Shown piece by piece: positions 16,260-23,864 of a DNA stretch of 28,871 bases. Every line of letters starts with the position of its first letter. Within the stretch, counting starts at the first letter, position 1. Both the position numbers and the translations under genes were made by a program. This DNA is from Flavobacteriaceae bacterium UBA1115 (GTDB taxonomy: Bacteria > Bacteroidota > Bacteroidia > Flavobacteriales > Flavobacteriaceae), in the NCBI GenBank assembly GCA_002313325.1, contig DCBE01000052.1, positions 1 to 28,871 of the forward strand, read 5' to 3'. The notes beneath the pieces are model-generated. The model was not told the DNA's origin. It did not search any database and saw only the letters and a list, made by a program, of their open reading frames with translations.

Positions 16260-16799
16260 TTATTTTTTTACCAGATATACTGCATCCTCATCATCTTCTT
16301 CTTGCCAACATACCACAACACGCTCGTTTTGAATTGCATCAACTTGTCGGCCACAAAAATCAGGTTGTATGGGCAGATGTCTTGAAAATCTACGATCAAT
16401 CAAGGTTAGGAGTTGCACTTCTTCTGGGCGGCCATAAGAGTCAATGGCTGTCAGTGCAGCACGAATACTTCGACCTGTGTACAAAACGTCATCGATTAGC
16501 ACAATGCGCTTGTTCTCAACACCAACTTCCATATCGTTAACATTGGCGTTTAATACCTTGTCACTTCTTCTAAAATCATCCCTGAAAAAAGTAATATCAA
16601 GCTGGCTAAGCTTTACATCACCAACCTTGTAGTGATGTTGTAATATATGCAACAGTCGCTCTGCCAATCGAACTCCGCGAGGCTGCAACCCAACAAGGAC
16701 TGTTTTGCAGAAGTCTCCGTGGGTTTCTTTAAGTTGACAAGCTAGACGAAAAAGGATGATGCGCAGGTCTTCGGAACTAAGTAGTTGCTTTTGGCTCAT
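16260..16799 (-). CDS. pyrR: PyrR, pyr-operon regulator / uracil phosphoribosyltransferase
   Basis: This is a 179-residue type I phosphoribosyltransferase of the PyrR family. The PRPP-binding loop VLIDDVLYTGRS is at residues 100-111, QPRGVRLAERL at 39-49, and DITFFRDD at 68-75. PyrR proteins convert uracil to UMP, and in Bacillus also bind pyr mRNA to cause attenuation. I choose ATG 16799 (MSQKQLLSSEDLRIILFRL), which matches the family N-terminus. A longer frame from 16910 adds 37 non-homologous residues and would span the promoter. The inferred leader is only about 10 nt, too short for a Bacillus-style attenuator, so RNA regulation of this transcript looks unlikely. Confidence 0.92.
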   Translation of the reverse strand: MSQKQLLSSEDLRIILFRLACQLKETHGDFCKTVLVGLQPRGVRLAERLLHILQHHYKVGDVKLSQLDITFFRDDFRRSDKVLNANVNDMEVGVENKRIVLIDDVLYTGRSIRAALTAIDSYGRPEEVQLLTLIDRRFSRHLPIQPDFCGRQVDAIQNERVVVCWQEEDDEDAVYLVKK

Positions 16800-16812
16800 C
16801 CAAAAATTTTTA

Positions 16813-16820
16813 CAAAAATA
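16813..16820 (-). promoter_or_regulatory. pyrR promoter -7 element
   Basis: The - strand reads TATTTTTG, an exact match to TAnnTTTG, ending 13 nt before the pyrR ATG at 16799. A TTA, but not TTG, lies roughly 18-19 bp upstream. It would drive the pyrR-pyrB-STAS-rnz-pdxH-sixA-ppk1-ppx run. Confidence 0.65.
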
Positions 16821-16886
16821 GAAAAAATTGATGGTTTTTAACTCTTTCTCCATTTTTCCGAAAAAATGCGTAATTCTATAATGCCT

Positions 16887-16901
16887 ATATCTGACAGATA
16901 T
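16887..16901. promoter_or_regulatory. Palindrome ATATCTGACAGATAT upstream of pyrR, possible operator
   Basis: This is a perfect 15-bp odd palindrome (7-bp arms around a central A/T pair). It is flanked by TGCCTA on the left and again twice on the right (TGCCTAACAATGCCTA). Its centre lies about 70 bp upstream of the pyrR -7 element, a distance suited to an activator site. The protein that might bind it is unknown. Confidence 0.35.
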
Positions 16902-16910
16902 GCCTAACAA

Positions 16911-17199
16911 TGCCTAAAGTTATTTTGTTGAAGTTGCTTCCAACTCACCCCGTTAACCATCATCATTCAAGCCTGCATAGGCTCCGTTGCTGTCTACTAT
17001 ATGCTGCAAGGAATTCCTGACCTTTGGGATATGATACAACTGCTCTGCTGTGTTGCAGCTAAAACCTCTTATATAGGTGCAATTTTAGCACAGATACACG
17101 TGAGAAAAGTATTTCATATTTGGCATGATCATTAGCATACTACTTCTAACAATTCAATTATCAGGCTGATTTTTGCTATTTTAGTGAAAATTAATCGTC
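16911..17199 (+). other. Gene-poor intergenic stretch with a possible relic of a membrane-protein ORF
   Basis: No confident gene lies between the pyrR upstream region and the asparaginase gene. One + strand frame is open from about 16929 to TAG 17133-17135. It reads as a hydrophobic, protein-like sequence containing IIIQACIGSVAVYYMLQGIP and later YIGAILAQIHVRKVF. The only in-frame ATG is at 17001, giving 44 residues. It may be a decayed end of a small membrane protein or chance. Near the end, TATTTTAG (17177-17184) is a weak -7 candidate for the next gene. Confidence 0.3.
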
Positions 17200-18186
17200 A
17201 TGATACTTCGTTCAATATCGTTGTTCACTTTATTCCTAATTGCCTCGAGCTGCACCAACCCAAAACCTGAAACACCTAAAGCTGTACTGGTTATACACGG
17301 CGGTGCAGGTTGGATTTCCAAAGAAAGCGTCTCTGATAGTATGGAACAGGCGTATATCAAAACACTTGGTGATGCATTAATCAAAGGAAGGGAGATTATC
17401 AAAGAAGGAGGAAGCAGCTTAGATGCCGTACAGCTGACTATTGAGCACCTTGAAGACTCACCACTATTCAATGCAGGGAAAGGCGCGGTATTTACCTATA
17501 ATGAAACCAATGAAATGGATAGTGCCATCATGGACGGTGTTTCTGGAGGTTCAGGTGCAGCAAGTGGAATAACTACAATAAAAAACCCCATTCAAGTTGC
17601 ACGTGCAGTGCTAGACCATTCAGTTCATGTATTTTTGAGTGGCCCTGGCGCAGAAGAATTTGCTATAGAACAAGGCCTCAAACAAGTGGATCCGTCTTAC
17701 TTTTTTACCCAAAAAAACTACGACAGGCTTCAAGAGGTTAAGTTTTCGACTACTATGCCAGCTCAAGAAAAATTAGGCACGGTAGGAGCTGTAGCACTAG
17801 ACGTAAATGGGAATTTAGCTGCTGGAACATCAACAGGTGGTATGACCAATAAACGCTATGGCCGCATTGGTGACGTTCCTGTTATTGGTGCAGGCACCTA
17901 TGCAGAAAACGGCGTTTGTGGCATTTCGGCTACGGGGCATGGTGAATTTTTCATTCGAAATGTAGTGGCGCACGACATAGCGGCGCGCATAAAATATGCA
18001 GGCCATGCTATCCATAAGGCAGCAACAGAAGTTATTGCTGAGCTAAAAGAAAAAGGAGGTGCTGGAGGTGTTATTGGGCTAGATAGCCAAGGCCATGTAG
18101 TCATGCCTTTTAATACACCTGGAATGTTTAGAGGTTTTATTTCGTTGGATGGCAGCCCTGTTGTGGCCATATATGCCGAAGACTAG
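17200..18186 (+). CDS. Isoaspartyl peptidase / L-asparaginase, Ntn-hydrolase lipoprotein
   Basis: This 328-residue protein is a plant-type (T2) asparaginase that hydrolyses isoaspartyl dipeptides and asparagine. Residues 1-17 are a lipoprotein signal peptide, with lipobox IASSC and lipidated Cys18, so it is exported and membrane-anchored. VIHGGAGW (31-38) opens the family domain. The precursor self-cleaves before Thr194 in LGTVGAVALD, which becomes the nucleophile. GTSTGGMTNKRYGRIGDVP and later TGHGE complete the active site. The stop codon shares the palindrome CTAG with the stop of the convergent oxoamine synthase gene. The E. coli-like paralogue is cleaved in the same way. Confidence 0.93.
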   Translation: MILRSISLFTLFLIASSCTNPKPETPKAVLVIHGGAGWISKESVSDSMEQAYIKTLGDALIKGREIIKEGGSSLDAVQLTIEHLEDSPLFNAGKGAVFTYNETNEMDSAIMDGVSGGSGAASGITTIKNPIQVARAVLDHSVHVFLSGPGAEEFAIEQGLKQVDPSYFFTQKNYDRLQEVKFSTTMPAQEKLGTVGAVALDVNGNLAAGTSTGGMTNKRYGRIGDVPVIGAGTYAENGVCGISATGHGEFFIRNVVAHDIAARIKYAGHAIHKAATEVIAELKEKGGAGGVIGLDSQGHVVMPFNTPGMFRGFISLDGSPVVAIYAED

Positions 18187-19445
18187 GCGTTTGCTGTGAC
18201 TACTAGGTTTTCAGATAAGCGCTTGTAAACACCAGAAGTTAGTTTTTCACGAATCGAAGAAAATGCTTCCAGAGTTTCACTTACATCCTCAAGTGTGTGT
18301 GAAGACGTTGGAATAAGGCGCAATAAAATCAATCCTTTTGGAATCACTGGATAAACCACGATAGAACAGAATATACTGTAATTTTCACGAAGATCTCTTA
18401 CCAATACCATAGCTTCTAAAACACTACCTTTTAAATATACTGGCGTGACACAACTCTGTGTAGTACCAATATCAAACCCGCGTTCTTTTAAACCCGATTG
18501 AAGCGCATTTACGTTTTCCCAAAGCTTGGTTTTTAACTCAGGCATGGTACGCAACATGTCTAATCTTTTCAAAGCACCTTTAACCAATACCATTTGCAAT
18601 GACTTGGCAAATACTTGCGAACGCATATTGTATTTCATAAAGTCCATGACTTCTTTTTCACCGGCGATAAACGCCCCAGTGCTTGCCATAGACTTGGCAA
18701 ATGTGGCAAAGTAAACATCAATATCATTCATGACGCCCTGCTCCTCACCTGCGCCAGCGCCAGTAGCACCAAGGGTTCCGAAGCCGTGCGCATCATCAAC
18801 CAAAAAGCGGAATCCGTATTTTTCTTTGAGCGCAGCAATTTCACGCAAACGTCCTTGTTCGCCACGCATACCAAATACTCCTTCAGAAATAACCAAAATA
18901 CCACCACCTGTTTCATTGGCAACACGTGTGGCACGTTGTAGATTTTTTTCCAGACTCTCTATGTCATTGTGACGGAACGTAAAGCGCTTGCCCAAGTGTA
19001 AGCGAACACCATCAACAATACAAGCGTGGGAATCGACATCATAAACAATAACATCATTTTTAGAAACCAAAGTGTCAATAGTTGAAAGTATGCCTTGGTA
19101 ACCAAAGTTAAGTACATAAGCTGCTTCCTTGCCCACAAATTCGGCCAACTCATCTTGTAGTTGCTCGTGGAAAGAAGTGTGACCTGACATAAGACGCGCA
19201 CCCATGGGGTAAGCAGAGCCGTGTTCAGCTGCTGCTTCAGCGTCAACTTTACGCACTTCAGGGTGATTGGCAAGTCCTAAATAATCATTAACACTCCAAG
19301 TGATCACTTCCTTATTTTGAAAGTACATACGGTTACCAATTTCACCTTCTAATTTTGGAAAAGCGAAATAACCCTCAGCTACAGATGCCCACTTTCCAAG
19401 TGGACCTTTATCACTGCGCATCCTTACAAATAAATCGTTTGTCAA
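18183..19445 (-). CDS. Alpha-oxoamine synthase, probable cysteate fatty-acyl transferase (sulfonolipid pathway)
   Basis: This is a 420-residue fold-type I PLP enzyme of the family with serine palmitoyltransferase, BioF and Kbl. PLP-lysine Lys251 lies in FATFAKSMAS. VDDAHGFGTLG (Asp217/218, His220) and DSHACIVDG (His140) form the cofactor pocket, and SGHTSFHEQL (87-96) is a typical AOS motif. An N-terminal arm of about 45 residues before the core resembles serine palmitoyltransferases more than BioF. Such flavobacterial proteins include the reported cysteate fatty-acyl transferase, which joins cysteate to a fatty-acyl thioester to make 3-dehydrocapnine. I infer that role from resemblance and from the neighbouring cysteine-synthase-like gene. 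It starts with TTG 19445, in line with the family N-terminus, and has its own -7 element. Confidence 0.75.
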   Translation of the reverse strand: MTNDLFVRMRSDKGPLGKWASVAEGYFAFPKLEGEIGNRMYFQNKEVITWSVNDYLGLANHPEVRKVDAEAAAEHGSAYPMGARLMSGHTSFHEQLQDELAEFVGKEAAYVLNFGYQGILSTIDTLVSKNDVIVYDVDSHACIVDGVRLHLGKRFTFRHNDIESLEKNLQRATRVANETGGGILVISEGVFGMRGEQGRLREIAALKEKYGFRFLVDDAHGFGTLGATGAGAGEEQGVMNDIDVYFATFAKSMASTGAFIAGEKEVMDFMKYNMRSQVFAKSLQMVLVKGALKRLDMLRTMPELKTKLWENVNALQSGLKERGFDIGTTQSCVTPVYLKGSVLEAMVLVRDLRENYSIFCSIVVYPVIPKGLILLRLIPTSSHTLEDVSETLEAFSSIREKLTSGVYKRLSENLVVTANA

Positions 19446-19467
19446 TGTATTGGTTTTAAAGTTGTTT

Positions 19468-19475
19468 CAAATATA
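19468..19475 (-). promoter_or_regulatory. -7 element upstream of the oxoamine synthase gene
   Basis: The - strand reads TATATTTG, an exact TAnnTTTG match, 22 nt upstream of the TTG start in the 60-bp gap between the two PLP-enzyme genes. No TTG -33 element is evident, so it may be a secondary promoter. Confidence 0.5.
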
Positions 19476-19505
19476 GGAATAAAGCTTATAAGAGCTGCAG
19501 TTGAT

Positions 19506-20552
19506 CTAACGAATATATTCTATTGGTTTTTCCTTTTCGATATTTTTGGCATCGAAAAAACCTTGTTCACGCATCCATTTATCACTGAATATTTTGCTCA
19601 TATAGCGAGAGCCATGATCGCAAAAAATAACAACCACAACACTATTTTCATCAAAAAAAGTGCCTGCTTTATCCAACTGACGGGCAGCTTGGAGGGCTGC
19701 TCCTGAAGTATATCCAACAAATAAACCCTCTTTTTTGGCGATATCGCGTGCTGTATGTGCACTTTCCTCGTCTGTTACTTTTTCGAAATGATCAATAACA
19801 TCAAAGTCTGTTGCAGAAGGAATGAGGTTTTTACCAAGACCCTCTATGCGATAAGGGTAGATTTCGTTTGGATCAAATTCTTGTGTCTCGTGAAATTTTT
19901 TTAAAACGGAACCATAAGCGTCAACGCCTATGATTTGAACATTTTTGTTTTGTTCTTTTAGATAACGTCCAATTCCAGAAATGGTTCCACCTGTGCCACT
20001 GCTGGCAATCAAATGCGTAATCTTGCCTCCTGTTTGATTCCATATTTCTGGGCCGGTAGTCAGGAAATGTGCTTCTGTATTGAGGTCGTTAAAATACTGG
20101 TTGATATAAATAGATCCTTCAATCTCGTCATTCAATCTTTTGGCCACTTGGTAGTAAGAACGTGGGTCGTCGGCACTAACTTGCCCTGGGCAAACGTATA
20201 CCTTGGCACCCATAGACCTTAACATATCTATCTTGTCTGGTGAGGATTTAGAGGTCACTGCCAAGATGCAATCATACCCTTTAATGATGCTAACCATTGC
20301 CAAGCTGTATCCCGTATTTCCAGATGTCGTTTCAATAATGGTACTGCCAGGCTTTAAAATACCTTTTTTCTCAGCTTGCTCTATGATGTGAAGGGCAATC
20401 CTGTCTTTATTAGAATGTCCAGGATTAAAAGCTTCAACTTTGGCATAAAAGTCTCCCTTAAAATCTTTAGTGAGTTGATGCAGCCGAACAAGTGGCGTGT
20501 TTCCGATCAACTCTAAAGCGCTGTTATGTGCAGTTATTTTATTGGTTGTCAT
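19506..20552 (-). CDS. Cysteine-synthase/CBS-like PLP enzyme, candidate cysteate synthase
   Basis: This is a 348-residue fold-type II PLP enzyme. PLP-lysine Lys49 sits in [11 protein letters not shown], the phosphate loop TTSGNTG is at 75-81, and [12 protein letters not shown] and GYTSGAA follow. The C-terminal [13 protein letters not shown] resembles cystathionine beta-synthase cores more than O-acetylserine sulfhydrylase. There is no heme-binding segment and no CBS regulatory domain. By family alone it could make cysteine or cystathionine. Directly upstream of a probable cysteate acyltransferase, a role making cysteate from phosphoserine or a related donor and sulfite is attractive but inferred. 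I use ATG 20552. A frame from TTG 20573 would begin inside the promoter. Confidence 0.8.
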   Translation of the reverse strand: MTTNKITAHNSALELIGNTPLVRLHQLTKDFKGDFYAKVEAFNPGHSNKDRIALHIIEQAEKKGILKPGSTIIETTSGNTGYSLAMVSIIKGYDCILAVTSKSSPDKIDMLRSMGAKVYVCPGQVSADDPRSYYQVAKRLNDEIEGSIYINQYFNDLNTEAHFLTTGPEIWNQTGGKITHLIASSGTGGTISGIGRYLKEQNKNVQIIGVDAYGSVLKKFHETQEFDPNEIYPYRIEGLGKNLIPSATDFDVIDHFEKVTDEESAHTARDIAKKEGLFVGYTSGAALQAARQLDKAGTFFDENSVVVVIFCDHGSRYMSKIFSDKWMREQGFFDAKNIEKEKPIEYIR

Positions 20553-20570
20553 ATTGTAGCACAAGGAGTG

Positions 20571-20578
20571 CAAAAATA
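20571..20578 (-). promoter_or_regulatory. Promoter -7 element of the cysteine-synthase-like gene
   Basis: The - strand reads TATTTTTG, an exact TAnnTTTG match 18 nt before ATG 20552. A TTG lies 24 bp upstream, slightly beyond the usual spacing. It also excludes the TTG codon at 20573 as a translation start. Confidence 0.65.
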
Positions 20579-20621
20579 TTGGTGTGCAAATTTAATAAAA
20601 ATCAACTAAATATCATTTTCC

Positions 20622-22670
20622 CTAATTCTTATCTAAATAAAGTAGGAATGCATACTCCATAGCAATTTCTTTTAATGATACAAATCGACCAGAAGCACCA
20701 CTATGTCCAGCATCCATGTTTGTATGCAAAAGAATCAAATTATCCTCTTGTTGCACGTCACGAAGTTTGGCCACCCATTTTGCAGGCTCCCAATATTGTA
20801 CTTGTGAGTCGTGCAAGCCCGTTGTTACCAATGTATTCGGATATGCCAATGGCTTTACATTGTCATATGGCGAATACGATTTGATGTAATGGTAGTACTT
20901 TTTATCGTTTGGGTTGCCCCATTCGTCATATTCTCCTGTCGTGAGTGGAATAGAATCATCGAGCATGGTCGTTAACACATCGACAAATGGCACAGCTGCT
21001 ACTATCCCCTTATAAAGTTCTGGCGCCATATTCATTATGGCTCCCATCAATAATCCACCAGCCGAACCACCCATAGCATACAGATGACTTGGTGAGGTAA
21101 ATGACGCATCAATTAAAAATCTTGAACAAGCAATAAAGTCTGTAAACGTATTCTTTTTAGAAAGCTTTCGGCCGCTTTCATACCAGGTTCTACCCAAATA
21201 CTCTCCACCCCTGACATGGGCAATAGCAAATACAAACCCTCTGTCCAGTAAACTCAAACGAACCGATGAAAAATATGGATCAATGGTGTTCCCATACGAA
21301 CCGTATCCGTACTGGAGCAAGGGTGTTTTGGGGGTCAATGCCGTATCAATGTGTCGCACCAATGAAATTGGAATTTTTGTACCATCATCGGCAGTAGCCC
21401 ACAAACGTTCGGCTACATAATTGGATTTATCAAATGTACCACCCAAAACTTCTTGCTCTTTTTTGACTTCTTTGGTTTTTGTGAAAGTATTGAAATCAAT
21501 GACACTGGAAGGGGTTGTAAGAGAGGTGAAATTATACCTAAAGGTTTGGGCGTCAAAGTCGACATTGGTTCCCAAAGAAGAAGAGTAAGTCTCACTTTCA
21601 AAATCCATGTAATAGTCATCACTGCCGTCCCATTTAACTACACGTAACTGTAGCAATCCGTCAATACGCTCAGAAACCACCATAAAATCACGAAAAAGCT
21701 CAACTCCTTCCAACAGCACATCGTCACGATGCGGAAGCACATCAGTCCAATTTTTTTTACTTGGCGATGCCACTGGCGCCTTGACTAATTTGAAATTGGT
21801 ACTGTTGTCTGCATTTGTGGATATGTAAAACATGTCTTCAAAATGTGCAACGCTATATTCTAAACCGCGCTGTCGCTTTTGTATGGTCTTAAACTTGCCT
21901 GTGGGCTTGTCGCTAGGCAAATACTGATACTCTGAGGTCAAAGTACTGGTAGAACCAATCATGATGTATTCACGAGATTTTGAAGGATAAACAAAGGCGT
22001 AAAAAGTTTCATCTTTTTCTTCAAAAACCATAGCATCATCCGCTTGAGTGTCGCCAATTTTATGACGAAAAATCATATCGGTGCGAAGGGTTTCTTTATC
22101 TTTTGAAGTGTAAAAGAACGTTTCACTATCGGCAGTCCAAGCTACGTAGGAACTCACACCATGAATTTCGTCTTTGAGCGTTTCGCCGATAATCAAATCT
22201 TTAACTTTTATGGAATAGATTCGTCTAGACAAGGTGTCAATTCCATACGCTAGCTTGGTATTGTCGGGGCTTACACTGAGTCCAGAAACCTGACAGTAAG
22301 ACAAGTCTTTGGCCAATTCGTTTACATCAAGAAGTATTTCTTCGTTTGCATCTAGTGTTTTGTGTTTACGGATGAAAATAGGGTAATCCTTCCCTTTTTC
22401 GTAGCGGCGTATATACCAGTATTCGTTTAGAAAGTAAGGCACAGAGCTGTCGTCTTCCTTGATACGTCCTTTCATTTCCTCAAAAAGTTGCTTTTGCATC
22501 TTTTCAGTGGATTTAAGCACAGCCTTGGTGTAGTTGTTTTCATCTTCCAAATATTGGATAACTTCTGGATTCTCTCGATCGTTAAGCCAGTAGTATGGGT
22601 CCAAACGCGTATCGCCATGAATGGACAGTTCTTTGTCCTTGGGACTAGCATCGGGTGGAGTATGTGTCAT
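20622..22670 (-). CDS. ptrB: Oligopeptidase B (S9 serine peptidase)
   Basis: This 682-residue serine peptidase of the prolyl oligopeptidase family cleaves short peptides after Lys or Arg. A seven-bladed propeller (about residues 70-400) precedes the alpha/beta-hydrolase domain. Nucleophile Ser536 lies in GGSAGG, and the catalytic His656 in DAGHSGASGRF; GLHDSQVQYWEPAKW probably supplies the Asp. HGDTRLDPYYWLNDRENPEV (from residue 18) is the oligopeptidase B N-terminal signature. No signal peptide is present at ATG 22670, so it is likely cytoplasmic. It ends 69 bp before the cysteine-synthase-like gene and is divergent from prfB. Confidence 0.93.
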   Translation of the reverse strand: MTHTPPDASPKDKELSIHGDTRLDPYYWLNDRENPEVIQYLEDENNYTKAVLKSTEKMQKQLFEEMKGRIKEDDSSVPYFLNEYWYIRRYEKGKDYPIFIRKHKTLDANEEILLDVNELAKDLSYCQVSGLSVSPDNTKLAYGIDTLSRRIYSIKVKDLIIGETLKDEIHGVSSYVAWTADSETFFYTSKDKETLRTDMIFRHKIGDTQADDAMVFEEKDETFYAFVYPSKSREYIMIGSTSTLTSEYQYLPSDKPTGKFKTIQKRQRGLEYSVAHFEDMFYISTNADNSTNFKLVKAPVASPSKKNWTDVLPHRDDVLLEGVELFRDFMVVSERIDGLLQLRVVKWDGSDDYYMDFESETYSSSLGTNVDFDAQTFRYNFTSLTTPSSVIDFNTFTKTKEVKKEQEVLGGTFDKSNYVAERLWATADDGTKIPISLVRHIDTALTPKTPLLQYGYGSYGNTIDPYFSSVRLSLLDRGFVFAIAHVRGGEYLGRTWYESGRKLSKKNTFTDFIACSRFLIDASFTSPSHLYAMGGSAGGLLMGAIMNMAPELYKGIVAAVPFVDVLTTMLDDSIPLTTGEYDEWGNPNDKKYYHYIKSYSPYDNVKPLAYPNTLVTTGLHDSQVQYWEPAKWVAKLRDVQQEDNLILLHTNMDAGHSGASGRFVSLKEIAMEYAFLLYLDKN

Positions 22671-22692
22671 GTGGGTGCAACTAAATAGAAAA

Positions 22693-22700
22693 CAAAATTA
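22693..22700 (-). promoter_or_regulatory. ptrB promoter -7 element
   Basis: The - strand reads TAATTTTG, an exact TAnnTTTG match 22 nt before the ptrB ATG. TTC, one base off TTG, lies 19 bp upstream, the correct spacing for a -33 element. Confidence 0.6.
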
Positions 22701-22734
22701 AGTTGCTAAGGTAAGTTTTGAAGGCATAATGATG

Positions 22735-22742
22735 TATTTTTA
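22735..22742 (+). promoter_or_regulatory. Possible prfB -7 element
   Basis: TATTTTTA (one mismatch to TAnnTTTG) ends 20 bp before the TTG start of prfB. No well-placed TTG -33 element was found. Confidence 0.35.
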
Positions 22743-22762
22743 TAGCCTAAATTACAAAAAAA

Positions 22763-23864
22763 TTGAATCAAAACCAGCTAAAAAGTCTAATTGAGCGCCT
22801 GGGTGCGCTGAGGAGGTATCTTTGACATTGATGCCCGAAGCATTGATATTGCCAATAAAGAAGAAAAAACGTTAGATCCCAACTTTTGGAATGACTCCAA
22901 AAAAGCTGAACAACTCATGCGTGAATTGAGAGTTACAAAACAATGGATTGCCGATTATGAAAAAGCCAGCCTACTCGTAGATGAGTTAGAGGTATTGCTT
23001 GAATTCTTAAAATCGGATGAAGTAAAAGAGGAAGAACTCAAACGCCATTTTGATATTACCATCAACCATTTTGAAGAGCTGGAGTTCAAAAACATGCTTT
23101 CAGACGAAGGCGACAACCTAAGCGCCTTAATTCAAATTACAGCAGGTGCAGGGGGTACAGAAAGTTGTGATTGGGCGGCCATGCTCATGCGTATGTATCA
23201 AATGTGGGCCGAAAGAAAAGGCTTTAAAATAAACGAGCTCAACCGGCAAGAAGGGGATGTAGCTGGCATCAAAACGGTCACTTTAGAAGTAGAAGGCGAT
23301 TATGCCTTTGGCTGGCTCAAAGGCGAAAACGGCGTGCACAGACTGGTACGCATCTCCCCTTTTGACAGCAATGCTAAACGCCACACAAGTTTTGCGTCTG
23401 TTTATGTGTATCCGTTGGTTGATGACTCCATTGAAATAGAAATAAACAGTGCCGATATTGAAATTACAACCGCACGATCTAGTGGTGCAGGTGGTCAGAA
23501 TGTAAACAAAGTTGAAACCAAAGTACAATTGGTACACAAACCATCGGGCATACAAATTTCATGTTCCGAAACAAGATCACAACACTATAACCGCGATCGA
23601 GCCATGCAAATGCTTCGCTCTCAGTTGTATGAAATTGAATTACAAAAACACATGGCGGCACGTGAAGATATAGAGGCCGGTAAAATGAAAATTGAGTGGG
23701 GTTCACAAATCAGAAATTATGTACTTCACCCATACAAACTAATAAAAGACGTCAGAACGCTAGAAGAAACAGCAACTGTTGAAGACGTACTGAACGGCGA
23801 CATAGACCGTTTCTTAAAAGCTTTTTTAATGTCTCAAAATCAACCTAAAAATGAAAACTTATAA
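22763..23864 (+). CDS. prfB: Peptide chain release factor 2, made through a programmed +1 frameshift
   Basis: This RF2 of 366 residues terminates at UGA and UAA. The first 20 codons run from TTG 22763 to CTT 22820-22822, where the zero frame meets TGA 22823-22825. Slipping +1 resumes at GAC 22824 and reads 346 codons to TAA. The upstream frame is open only from a TAA at 22748, so TTG ([20 protein letters not shown]) is the best start. The stop-codon-recognising SPF is at residues 198-200 of the full protein and the catalytic GGQ at 243-245. Reading only from ATG 22917 would lose domain 1. Low RF2 slows termination at the TGA and favours the shift, giving autoregulation as in E. coli. A HAD pseudogene overlaps its end. 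Confidence 0.96.
22811..22826 (+). promoter_or_regulatory. RF2 frameshift signal AGGAGGTATCTTTGAC
   Basis: The internal Shine-Dalgarno-like AGGAGG lies 3 nt before the slippery CTT and the in-frame stop TGA followed by C. Spacing is the same as in the E. coli signal (AGGGGGTATCTTTGAC). The signal is intact although normal starts in this window lack Shine-Dalgarno sites. Confidence 0.95.

Noticed and set aside
16800..16910. N-terminal extension of PyrR starting at 16910
   Set aside because: The extra residues have no family match and the region contains the -7 promoter element.
20553..20573. TTG 20573 as the start of the cysteine-synthase-like gene
   Set aside because: It lies inside the TATTTTTG promoter element, so it would be upstream of the transcript start.
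22917..23864. prfB as a 315-residue protein from ATG 22917
   Set aside because: The frame is open and conserved upstream to the +1 frameshift site, and this start would delete most of domain 1 of RF2.
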